From: Nemertoderma westbladi
Lineage: Eukaryota > Xenacoelomorpha > Nemertodermatida > Nemertodermatidae
Assembly: GCA_032718475.1 (NCBI GenBank)
Contig: JAUCBJ010008373.1
Span: 1-64,000, forward strand
DNA: 64,000 nt
Reading direction: 5' to 3'
Part shown: positions 21,265 to 30,952 of the stretch, piece after piece
Position numbering within the stretch: position 1 is the stretch's first letter
Layout: every line of letters starts with the position of its first letter
The notes under the pieces: generated by a model
What the model saw: only the letters and a program-made list of their open reading frames with translations
Database searches by the model: none
What the model was told of the DNA's origin: nothing
Program-made: the position numbers and the translations under genes

Positions 21265-22014
21265 CATGCCAGTTTTGATTGCCCTTTTAACCGCGATCTA
21301 GAGAGCGTAGATGAGATGATTACCCTGCGCTACATCAGAGCTTGGGAAGCGAATGCGGATTTACATTGTGAGTCACACCATCGCTATTACCCTGGACGCG
21401 CCTACGAAGGAGTTTACGCGTTCCATCCTTATCTATTCGCGTCTGTTGAACAAAAATCACGCACACCGAGTTACGAACTAATGAAGCGTGTTGGTGAGTG
21501 TATTTCCACCAAATTTGTTCGTAAATATCTCAGGAACATCAATCCTAACGATATTAATTCATACAACTTGATCACTTTCATCCGTCAAGACCCGGAGTAT
21601 GGCGATTTGTTTATCAACTCGCATCCAGAGTTACAGGAAGTACATCGACGGCCCTACGAATATCGAGCCCGAGAATGCGAGTTAGAAAGAACCATTAAAC
21701 CGAGGAAGTTTCTCACCACTCACGGTCCACCTACCGCTATTGTTCAGACGACTCGTCAGGGACCAGTAGGAGCTGCTGTCCTAAAACGCGCTCTAAAAGC
21801 CGTTAGACCTCGCTCCACTGAGGTTGATATCGATCAACCAGGTACCTCTACCAGTGGATACACCGACCGTAATCCCAAACCTTCCGATGCAATTGTATTG
21901 CACCCTTCATCCAGGAGTTATAGCCCTCCTAGTAAAGTGGCTCGCCCCAAAGAGAAAAGGACTCTTGCTAGCCTCAAAAAACTGCGTAAACGCCGTCCTC
22001 GCAAGAAAGACTAA
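21265..22014 (+). CDS. extra BEL/Pao ORF, part 3: C-terminal region
   Basis: Same frame as part 2, separated by a single TGA. The next ATG is at 21316, but the 17 codons between stop and ATG look like ordinary coding sequence, so a nonsense mutation in one gene is more likely than two genes. More Cys/His residues follow (DCPF, DLHCESHHRYYPG), extending the cluster at the end of part 2. The C-terminus is Ser/Pro-rich and ends in a strongly basic tail (KKLRKRRPRKKD), which could bind nucleic acid or act as a nuclear localisation signal. The stop at 22012-22014 is ~80 bp before the 3' LTR. Confidence 0.7.
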   Translation, partial: HASFDCPFNRDLESVDEMITLRYIRAWEANADLHCESHHRYYPGRAYEGVYAFHPYLFASVEQKSRTPSYELMKRVGECISTKFVRKYLRNINPNDINSYNLITFIRQDPEYGDLFINSHPELQEVHRRPYEYRARECELERTIKPRKFLTTHGPPTAIVQTTRQGPVGAAVLKRALKAVRPRSTEVDIDQPGTSTSGYTDRNPKPSDAIVLHPSSRSYSPPSKVARPKEKRTLASLKKLRKRRPRKKD

Positions 22015-22084
22015 CTGTTTAGAGTATTCTTATATTTTAGAAACTGTGATTTTTTATATTTTATAGAATTAAATCCCATTTTCT

Positions 22085-22092
22085 GGGAGCGG
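22085..22092 (+). promoter_or_regulatory. polypurine tract of the BEL/Pao element
   Basis: GGGAGCGG directly abuts the TGTAAAGG start of the 3' LTR. It is purine-rich with one C and is in the exact position where plus-strand priming occurs. Confidence 0.7.
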
Positions 22093-23295
22093 TGTAAAGG
22101 CTTTTGCGGATTTAGCTGGTTATTTTCCCCGCAAAGTACTCTGTAGGTGTTTTAGCGGACATAAAAAGCCGTTTCCTTACTGTACAGGTGTTTTAGTGGA
22201 CATAAAAAGCCATTTCTTCTGTATGTGTACTTTAGCGGACATAACTAGCAATTTTATGCTGCAATGCACCAAAATACTCTTAATACAGTGTAGTTCAGAT
22301 GACGACATCTATCAGCTGAGATGTCGACGTGTAGCTTTTGGCTTTCTTTGTTCAGGCTCAATCACTCGACCAATCAGAGCGATTTTCTTTTTATTTGTAC
22401 AGAAGCCTCCGGGAAATCGTGCAATGCATTATGGTTTATGTTTACCTTTTTTCCTAAGCCCAGAACACCGGCTGTGGAATGATTCTGTGTTTCAGACTTT
22501 AGCCAAACATTAGAACGGCTTTGATCATAGAAACGTATAACTGTTATCGCAACAAACCAATCCAAACCAAATCTGCATATCACAAACTGCTCATATTGTC
22601 ACATACAAACACTGCATTATTTTTACTGCTATTTACTGTCGGTTATTAATTGTATCAGTTGATGGAATATTGTTATATTTGGAGAATATCGATAAATAAT
22701 CAGAAAACCCCAATCTTCTTGATATACTGAAGGTTAGAGACCGGTTACATATAGCAATTGCGACTTACATTAAAGTGGTTTTGGAGTGAATTGAATGCTA
22801 TTTCATAGACCCTACATGTGTCAGTGGCTGTTCTCCTTATATATGATTAAAATTAGTGAAGGTCGGCAGATCGGTGTGCAGCATTGTGCAGTAGTGTGCA
22901 TGAGTGTGATAGATAACAAAGCATCTCCTAAAGAATGCGCTTTATACGTGAATCATTAGCCATCCCATTGTGTTTAGTGTAAGTCATAACTCTGTTTACA
23001 TACTTAGAGCGCCACGTCCTAAAGGAACTGTTAATATTTCCTGAAAGTGAATAATATTTGTCAGAGATTATATATTAACAATCAATCGAATAATACAGTA
23101 GGCCTACACCGCAATAAGGTCAGAGCATCCGAATCCAGTCTCCCTTAACCGTGGGTGAATGGTCGCGCATAGGCTGGCTTCGGCTAATGTAGCTTTATGT
23201 GTATCAAATACTTGTGATAGGCTAAAGTCGATTTATAACCTAGAAGACACCTAAATTTGGCAGGTTAAACTGCTAAAGGTCTAAAAGCGCGAACA
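22093..23295 (+). repeat. 3' LTR of the BEL/Pao element (complete, 1,203 bp)
   Basis: Begins TGTAAAGG and ends GCGCGAACA, followed by the CTTGC duplicate at 23296-23300. The first 1,123 bp match the 5' LTR with about eleven substitutions. The last 80 bp are missing from the 5' LTR but recur at 300-379 of the window, which shows that they belong to the LTR. Confidence 0.92.
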
Positions 23296-23300
23296 CTTGC

Positions 23301-24939
23301 CGATCAGTTTATTGCTTTACCTAGTTAAGAGGCATACGCCTTAATTAAACTCCCATATTATCATAGCAACTGGAGTTTTCTAGAACTGTTGAGTTTTACA
23401 TTAAGATCCGGTTTGTGGTTCCAGGTGACACATATCGACTTCAAGAAAGGTTCATTGAGTAGTTCATGTCCAAAATTAAATATTTATTCGTTAAAACGTG
23501 TTTAATAAACTTCGGCATCCAGTTTCCTCTTAACATCCTCCGAACTCTATATTTTACGCTAATTTAACCTTACCAGCTTATCAACTACGGTATAATACAG
23601 TACTATGGGGTAGCTCCAACACTTACTGTATATTTAAACCACTGCGCACTGTAGTTAACAAACTAATTCGTTGTATTACAATTTCACACTACCGGGCATC
23701 CTCATTACCCCATATCCCGTTCACAAAAAAACAACTTAAAATTCTTCTTTTTTCCATATAAAAAGTGGCGCCTGTAAGTGTGATAGAGCCAAGCAGTTAA
23801 TTAAGTTCATTACGATAAAAAACAGCATTTTCTGCAGCCTTTTAATGGATATTAATTACAGTATTTTCTAGTATAAGATTTAAATAATAATACTTAAAAA
23901 TAATACAGCTGTAATCCCCATGGCCCATACCGGCATAACCCATACCCGTTGTCAAGCTGTCAAGTGATTTCCTTTAAGAAATTAGTTTTTTATTGATGAT
24001 AAACGTAAATTACCTTATTAAAATTCCCCGTCTCTCCACACCCTATACTTCCAGCTGCCCCATTCCATGGCGTGCTTGCTATTACACGTTGTGGGGTCTT
24101 CGAGCAGCACGTGTTCAAATGTTCAATGACTGAACAGCGACTAATTAATAAAATTAATGAGAGATTCATTGACCAGCTACCGACAGACCAATATTGTGAC
24201 ATATATTTTAGTTTAATGTTTGATTCAATTAGAGGCACAAACTAAAAAGGCTACAAATATATAGGGTTGAATAATTAAATTAGTCACCCATTAAAAGGTA
24301 GCCAAATATAAGTTGCAATCTATATAAATTTTTTAAATTCAGTAGTGTGCGTGTGTTGTGTATTGATTCCGTAGATTTCATGTTGAAATAGCGTTCATTA
24401 ATTTAATTTCTATTTAATTATTCAGGCATAATAATACACACATTAAATTAGTTCGTGTGTGTTAAGTGTGTAAGATTTGATTGTTTCGTCACGAAACCAT
24501 TAGGTCACAGTAACTGACGAATTCTTCGCGAATTTCGCAAACGTCGCAAACTTCGGGAATTTGTTCTACAATTTTGACTCCTTAAGCAAAAGGGTCCCGA
24601 ATGAGTTTTTTAACCTTTATTTTTTTGTGATTTTGAGTGCTTTTTTATATTAGTGAATGTTCTAGAACCTTAGTATTTTTTACTAGCTAGTAATTTTTGG
24701 AAATTATTTTGGTTATTAATATATTCTTCAACAGTTTAACCTGAAATATCATGGACTTTCACATTTTTTATAATTTCAAAAAATACTAGCTAGCAAAAAA
24801 ACACTAGCTATCATAAAAAACATATCTACTAATGTTGTAGAACTTTCACCAATACCAAAAAATTTTAAAAACTCTAAAAAAGGATTGGTGAAAAATGGCT
24901 GGGGTGTCGACAGGGCGAAGTAGGGACCGTGTTGCTTAA
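23301..24939. other. intergenic sequence, no gene seen
   Basis: AT-rich DNA. Around 24630-24830 there are repeats of TACTAGCTAG and AAAAACACTAGCTA, partly in inverted orientation, reminiscent of motifs in the hairpin element at 48.6-49.5 kb. TTAA at 24936-24939 marks the left edge of the next element. Confidence 0.55.
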
Positions 24940-26112
24940 CCCCTTAGAGCCTAATGACGTCCACTGCACGTCACCATGGACAGCACGAAGACGTGCAGTG
25001 GACGTCATGCTGGAATACATGTTTTATTGGAAGGCTCTTGGAGTAGGTATACTGGTGGATAGTATTAATGACATTTATTGCTCTTCATGGCAAAAAATCC
25101 ACTCTGTACTGTAGATAGGCTGTATTGTAGACTGTATTATTAGTGTTAGGTATATGGCGTAATGCCAACCACAGTACAGTAGTTCAGACTGACAGAGAGA
25201 CCGACAGACAGACAGACTCGATTTATGTAAACGTGTAAACTGACATCAGAAATGAAATCAGCAACCCTTAAAACCCCCATAGCGAAAATGTTGGTTAGTT
25301 AGTATACTTTCTTAAGTTTTCACAGACTGACTGACAGAAAGACCGACAGCCAGACAGACTAGATTTTTTTTTAAACGTGAAAACTGACATCTAAAATAAA
25401 ATCAGCATCCATTAAAACCCCCATAACGAGAATGTTAGTTAGTTTGTATTCTTTTTTAAGTTTTGACAGACTGACTGACTGACAGAAAGACCGACAAACA
25501 GACAGACTAGATTTATGTAAACCTGAAAACTGACATCAGAAATGAAATCAGCACCCCTTAAAACTCCCATAGCGAGGATGTTAGTTAATTTGAATTATCT
25601 TTTTTAAGTTTTGACAGACTGACTGACAGAATGACCGACAGACAGACAGACTAGATTTATGTAAACGTGAAAACTGACATCAGAAATGTAATCAGCACTC
25701 CTTAAAACCCCCATAGCGAGAATGTTAGCGACAAGTTTTTATTATTAACCATATTTCGTAAGATATATTTTAAAACATTTATTTATTAATAATGCAATAA
25801 CTGAATAACCAGATAACGGAAAGACAAACCGAATTGAAACTTTTAATTACTAATAATAATAATTGTGGTGAGAGGTGATGGAAATCAAGAATATATGTTA
25901 TGTTATGGAGCACGCGTTGGTAGGCACAGGCAAATGAATTGATGTCTGTTGAGATGTATTGAAGGAGCACTATTGCTTCTACTTGACTACTATGTCCTTG
26001 TGTACTAGCTTAGGCACTGGCTTGGTCAAAGACTTTAGCTTGCAGTAATGTAAAACTTCAAGAAATATTATTGGGCACGGCTGTCCTTGCCATGCCTTAG
26101 GCTCTATGGGGG
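24940..26112. mobile_element. possible TTAA-associated (piggyBac-type) non-autonomous element
   Basis: The left end CCCCTTAGAGCCTAA follows a TTAA. A matching inverted end, TTAGGCTCTATGGGG, lies at about 26097-26111. The right TTAA is missing, so the boundary is eroded or misjudged. Inside, near the left end, is a perfect 18-bp inverted repeat (24955-24972 and 24990-25007) around a 17-bp loop, and a ~145-bp tandem repeat follows. No transposase frame is present. The piggyBac assignment rests only on TTAA and the CCC start. Confidence 0.35.
25185..25735. repeat. ~145-bp tandem repeat, about 3.8 copies
   Basis: Each copy begins with a GACAGACTGACTGACAGAAA stretch rich in GACA/GACC and continues through a conserved AACTGACATCAGAAATGAAA segment and CCCCCATAGCGAGAATGTTA. 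Copies differ by scattered substitutions. Confidence 0.85.
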
Positions 26113-26785
26113 AGAATGGAATCAGTGTATGAATTTACAATGTTAATTATGTTTAAATCAATTAAAAATACATTTATTAACGCAAATCACTTGGAAAAAA
26201 TAAAAAACTATAATGGGATGGGGTACATGGATTCCAGATATCTAATTTCTGTGCAAAATAACTTTAATCGTATGGTGCTAAACAATTAATTTCCATGGAG
26301 AGATCGTTCAAAATGACTCAACCATACAATTTAGCTGAAGATATTAACTTCGATTATGGCTTCCGACATTTATGGCTTCCGACACACACACACACACACA
26401 CACACAGACTTTTGAGAAACGGCCATAGTATAATTATATCAGTTCGCTGATGGCTCGCCATACGTGTCTCGCCCCACATAGCTTGGTAGTGGGAACCAGT
26501 CCCACCTCACCACTATTCAAGCAAAGTTTAATTACATCTATATGACAAGCATCTGTGTAAGGAAATGAGCCAGACTAATAAGACAGACTCTTGCTTATTG
26601 TTTATCTTGCAAATTGATTGGCTGATTATTTAATCGTGATTTTTAAGAAAAATTTGCCATATAATTTCGTCGAGGTTATGGTAAATTAATACCGTAATTC
26701 AGTATCATTACTGGCTCCAAGCCATTCCATCCGAGAGTCTAGTCCTACACTTCCTAGACAAGGAATTCAGGCTCTCCTTGGAGTA
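26113..26785. other. intergenic sequence with an (AC)n microsatellite
   Basis: Contains about 12 AC dinucleotides at 26382-26406, preceded by two copies of TATGGCTTCCGACA. Otherwise no gene seen. Confidence 0.6.
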
Positions 26786-27470
26786 TTGGCTTGGCGTCCA
26801 CATGACTTCAGGACCTTCACCCTGCCCGCCCAAGGCCATCTGAACAATTATAGATGTTATTTAGATGGCATTGACACTGCCCCACCTGCTCCACCCCTGC
26901 AGACGCCTTTTGGGGACCACCACGTTGGCTGTGGCGGCGAGGGAGTCAGGGTCACCCGCCATGACTCTGACTCGCTCCGGACTGCTGCATGTATCTTCCA
27001 ATCAGCTCAATCTGATGCTCTAGCGCCCCGGAGTGAAGTCCCTGGTTTGATATCTGGCTCACGTAGTCGCTCTACTGATGTGTACCTCCCAAATTGGAAG
27101 AGGGGTCAACTCATGGCCCTGGACGTCACCGTTATCTCCCCTCCCCAATCCCGAACCATCTCACAAGCCGCCACCACAGCTGAACATGCACTCTCCATTG
27201 CCCGGGAGCGAAAACTCGCTGCTCACTTGGAGGAGTATCGCAATTCAGTTGTGTGATTCACCCCCCTTGTGATGGAAGCTCTGGGACGATGGGATCCCAC
27301 TCCAATGCCATCATTCAGGAAATCGCGAGTCTGCAGAGCCTGCGCTGTGGCATTCCCGTGTCCGATTCAGTCAACCACTTACAGTATTTGAACGCCTGTC
27401 TGTGTCCTTGTGGCGTGGGAATGCCGCAATGTGGCTCCGCAGAAGCCCAGTTTTCCCTCCCTTTGTGGAT
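26786..27470 (+). pseudogene. C-terminal fragment of a retroelement polyprotein
   Basis: A 156-codon frame (26786-27256) followed, after a stop and frame changes, by more sequence of the same gene. Motifs such as YLPNWKRGQLMALDVTVISP, then ERKLAAH, and downstream in another frame VFERLSVSLWRGNAAMW match, as I recall, the tail of RT-containing polyproteins that are repetitive in fish, cnidarian and sponge genomes. No RT core is left, and the downstream part needs frame changes, so this is a decayed remnant. It is GC-richer than its surroundings. Confidence 0.5.
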
Positions 27471-28019
27471 GGGATCCAGTGAGGTGGGCCCCCCGGCCAT
27501 TCAGACACCTACTGGGATCCATCCACAGAGCAATCTAAGTAAAGTACAATACTTTAATTTTAGATTAGGTGCATGCCCAAACTTACTTACTTCGTTAATT
27601 TTGTTAATTTGTTTTATCTTTAAGGAATAATAACAATAACAATTTAATTAGCTGGGTTATCAATACTATCGGCATAAGGTAGAGTTTTAATATTTCTTAC
27701 AAATTGGGTCGCCTCTTTTTTTCTTTAAAAAAACATATTTCTTTTAATGGAGTAATACGTGCCTTTCATCAATCTTCTGTGCGCCTTTGGGTTAGGGTGG
27801 TGCAAAGTAAGAGGGGGGTTGAAGAAGGGGAGTAACTTTCCCCTCTCCTTTGCTAAAATACACTAGACAGCTAGAGGGAAAAATACACTGGAAGTGAGGA
27901 TACAGTAGGTAAATTTACAGATTTATAGCCGCGGCTGGATTTGCACACAGTGAAAATTGATAATTGCAGTGGTGAATTTTCACTGGAGGGGGTTAACATA
28001 GGCTACCAATTAAAGTCAT
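27471..28019. other. intergenic sequence, no gene seen
   Basis: AT-rich, with T- and A-rich stretches and no open frame of interest. Confidence 0.6.
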
Positions 28020-28376
28020 CCCAAAATTGATGAAAATTTCACCAAAAAAATTATTTTATACCAAATTAAATAATGTGACCCCAAAAAAATTATTCAACAC
28101 CAAATAAAATAAAGTCACCCCAAATAAAATTATTCAAACACCAAAATAAATTTTTCAAAACCCAAAAAAATTATTCAATACCAAAACAATTATTCAATAC
28201 CAAAGTAAATAAATGCTCCCCAAAACCAATTATTAACACCAAAATAAATGACAAAACCCCCAAAAAATTACAAATTTTCCCAAAACAAATACATTTTCCC
28301 CCAAAACAAATACATTTTAGCCCAAAATAAATACATTTTCCCCCAAAACAAATACATTTCCCCCCAAAACACTACT
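28020..28376. repeat. CCCAAAATAAAT-type simple repeat, left block
   Basis: Degenerate copies of CCAAAATAAAT/CCCCCAAAACAAATACATTTT. The same repeat resumes at about 28978-29095 on the other side of the LINE remnant, and an inverted-sense relative (TTTTTGGGGGAAAAATAATT) occurs near 36.56-36.64 kb. Confidence 0.85.
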
Positions 28377-28379
28377 ACT

Positions 28380-28977
28380 ATTAGGATCGGCATGCTGCAT
28401 TGCAGCTGCATTTTTAACAATGCTGTGCCGGATTATCGACAAAATTGCACCGCCACAACTCCCTATCACCCATGACATTTGCTAGATCATCCGAATCTTC
28501 AAGGCCAGTGTCCTTTAAGATGCGCCTCAAGAAAGTCATGGGCTGCCCACCATGCTTATTCACTCCATGAGGCTGCCAAAGTACAAGATTATGCACTGGC
28601 TGGTCCTCACGGCGAAAGCAATGTCCTGCAAAGCGGAGGCGATTTTGTTCTAGTGTCAAGCTTGGGGGAACCAATGAGACACCTCCAATGTTATACAGTA
28701 TAGTGTCTCGTTGGAGATGTGTGCATTGTACTTGACACAATGAACCCGGCATAGCATTCTTGTGAATGTGCCATCCAGAGATTTGGTGTCCTCAGAAGTT
28801 AGAGCCCAGCATGGACTCCCATAGAGGAGTACTGGAACTACTGCTGCTCTAAATAATCGGACCTTAAGTTTCCAATTAATTCTCGGTGACTTCCAAATCC
28901 TGGAAAGCCTATTCAAGGCTGCCCATACCTTTCCCTTACGTATTCGAAGGTCCTCACCTGACTTCCGGATCCATGAT
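28380..28977 (-). pseudogene. LINE reverse-transcriptase C-terminal remnant
   Basis: On the minus strand, two overlapping frames read KVRLFRAAVVPVLLYGSPCW, LDGTFTRMLCRVH and then NRLRFAGHCFRREDQPVHNLVLW..GDRELW. These are the conserved tail of RTs of a widespread animal LINE group (YGSETW..LDG.YTRMLR..RL.LAGHC.R). The reading frame changes near 28670-28750, so it is inactive. The 3' end on the minus strand finishes in GCATGCCGATCCTAATAGTAGTAG, with a triplet-like tail. It is 5'-truncated and inserted inside the CCCAAAACAAAT repeat, which flanks both sides. Confidence 0.75.
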
Positions 28978-29570
28978 CAAACAAATACATTTTAACCCAA
29001 AATAAATACATTTTCCTCCAAAACAAATACATTTTGCCCCAAAATAAATACATTTTAGCCCAAAATAAATACATTTTCCCCCAAAACAAATACTATACTA
29101 CTGCAGCAATAGGCCTCGCACTTCCTGGAAGTTATACAAAAACTTCAGTACTGCCGTAAGGCAGTGATTTTTTATGTCCTTTTATTTGACTTTTTTGTCC
29201 TCATTTTTTTAAGAATTGTGCATAATGACTTTTGTTGTCCCTTTAATGACTTTTGTTGTCCTTTAATGACTTTTTATGTATGTAATTCTTCAAACTGTCA
29301 GACTGCTGATTTCTGGACTGTCAGACAGTTGATTTCAACATACTGTACCTATGCCAAAACATTCAAAAATTGTTGATTTCTGGTCTGTCGGACAGTTGGT
29401 TTCACTATGCCTGTGCCAAAACATTCAAAATTCCATGATTTATAGACTATGAGATAGATTTCCATATGCGCCTGTGGTAAAAGATTCTAAATTTAATAGT
29501 TTGTGGTTGTTATCGATAATCGATTACCACATGACGTAGCAAAACACTCATTTTATAGCCAAAAACAATT
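28978..29570. repeat. simple repeats, right block
   Basis: 28978-29095 resumes the CCCAAAACAAATACATTTT repeat. 29205-29275 repeats TGACTTTTGTTGTCC. Two imperfect ~80-bp copies with GATTTCTGGACTGTCAGACA / GATTTCTGGTCTGTCGGACA and CCAAAACATTCAAAA lie at 29307-29435. No gene. Confidence 0.7.
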
Positions 29571-29757
29571 ACCAATTGATGGAAAGGAGCAGGTTAAGGC
29601 CGGATTTTCTAACCAAAACAATAAACAGTCACTTTACCAAATGAAGGAAAGGAGCAGGTTACTGAGGCTAGCCTTTCTAACCAAAACAATAAACGGTCAC
29701 TTTACCAAATCAGGGAAAGGAGCAGGTTACAGAGGCGGGATTTTCTAACCAAAACAA
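29571..29757. repeat. ~65-bp tandem repeat with GGAAAGGAGCAGGTTA
   Basis: Three copies of a unit containing GGAAAGGAGCAGGTTA and CTAACCAAAACAATAAAC. A single related copy lies near 2157-2215, and an inverted relative (TTTATTGTTTTGGTTCC, then AACCTGCTCC) near 36950-37010, so this is a dispersed family. Confidence 0.8.
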
Positions 29758-30674
29758 CCGGTCAGTCGATAGACCTACCATTACCGTATTTAAATGGTAG
29801 GCTACACAGTGTAGGCCTACAGCAGTACCGGTGCCGGTACTAAAATACCTGCTTTATATTAACGTAAATTAACGTTAAATTAACGTCAAAATGTTTGCAG
29901 GGTATACCTACATCTGTACATACAATACAGCAATACTGCAAAATACTGTAGTGCTCTATATACTAATACCGGTTCTGATAGCCTGAGAGAACAGCAGTAG
30001 AGAATCCGGTAGCATGGAATCTAACGGTGAATTTCTGGAGGACATAAAAAGTAAAAAAAAACTAATACCGGTACTGATAGCCTGAGAGAACAGCAGTAGA
30101 GAAACCGGTAGCATGGAACCTAACGGTAAATTTCCGAGGACATAAAAAGTAAAAAAAAAGGACCATGAGCGATTTTAAACGGACAATAAAAGTTATTGCG
30201 CTGCCGTAATACTGAAATCTAATAACAGAATAAGTACAGGCCATAGGCAATAATAGATAGGCAATAAAATAGGCCTAGGTGCACTGAAACGGAAGAAGGC
30301 ATAACTGTAGGTATACTGTACATCTGTGCAAGCAGCTATTGGTGGCAGTGGGGAGATACCGTAATAGACCGCAATCATGTGCACTACTTGAGTTAGTTGT
30401 TTGTAACACCGTATAGTTCCATTGGGTAAAGCATCAACCCACGCAGCCGACACCATGGTCCATCATAAGAGGTGATGAGGCATGAGGAGCAAGTTGTAAT
30501 CCACCACGAGTTAGGGCTTGGGTAAATAAATATATTATCCTCCTCTAAAATATCACCTGTGATGTCTAACTCAGGGATTACCTTTACCAGGGCAGGAATC
30601 CTGCAACGTAAGTTGCTTCTTTGACAAAAGTGAAACCTGTATATTCGTCGTTATGGAATAAGAAAAGCAATAGG
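29758..30674. other. intergenic sequence with a ~105-bp duplication
   Basis: Two near-identical copies at about 29963-30056 and 30062-30158 share CTGATAGCCTGAGAGAACAG and a GGACATAAAAAGTAAAAAAA end. Bases 30670-30674 (ATAGG) are the left target duplicate of the Gypsy element. No gene seen. Confidence 0.65.
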
Positions 30675-30895
30675 TGTTAGAGTAACCAATATGTAATTTA
30701 ATCAGATTAATTATATTGATTAATTATAATATACAACTGATTAGTCAGCTGTGCAGTAGGAGATAATTGTATGTTACACAGCTGTGCAGTTAGAGGTAGT
30801 AGGACAATATGCATAACGATGAAGAAGAATTAATTAATATATGAACTATAGTAAACTACAGTAATTGTTTTCTGATCCTGTGAGTAATCCTCACA
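30675..30895 (+). repeat. 5' LTR of the Gypsy element
   Basis: 221 bp beginning TGTTAGAGTAACC and ending TCCTCACA. It contains internal direct repeats of ACAGCTGTGCAGT-like sequence and AATTAATTATA-type palindromes. No difference from the 3' LTR was seen. Confidence 0.95.
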
Positions 30896-30915
30896 TTTGG
30901 TGACCCAGCGATTTC
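30896..30915 (+). promoter_or_regulatory. primer-binding site of the Gypsy element
   Basis: TGGTGACCCAGCGATT starts two bases after the LTR end, the normal PBS position and TGG start. I cannot assign the primer tRNA without a tRNA set for the species. Confidence 0.7.
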
Positions 30916-30952
30916 TTTCTTTTTTTTTAAATAAATTAGTTGCTATTGTCCA

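Larger units (their letters stand above)
2755..23295 (+). mobile_element. giant (20.5 kb) BEL/Pao LTR retrotransposon with an extra 3' coding module
   Basis: The two LTRs begin with TGTAAAGG and the right one ends with GCGCGAACA. CTTGC is present at 2750-2754 and again at 23296-23300, a 5-bp target-site duplication. A purine-rich tract (GGGAGCGG) sits directly before the right LTR. Order inside: leader, long gag, zinc knuckles, aspartic protease, RT with YMDD, RNase H, integrase with the BEL/Pao-type C-terminal domain, a 3.8-kb repeat-bearing spacer, then a second coding module of about 1,420 codons ending ~80 bp before the LTR. BEL/Pao elements are usually well under 12 kb, so this copy is exceptionally long. 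The coding frames carry several stops and shifts and the 5' LTR/PBS junction is deleted, so this copy is probably not autonomous. Confidence 0.9.

Noticed and set aside
17760-22014. Envelope gene of an endogenous retrovirus-like element
   Set aside because: No signal peptide, no transmembrane anchor, no fusion-peptide-like or furin-site arrangement in any of the three pieces.
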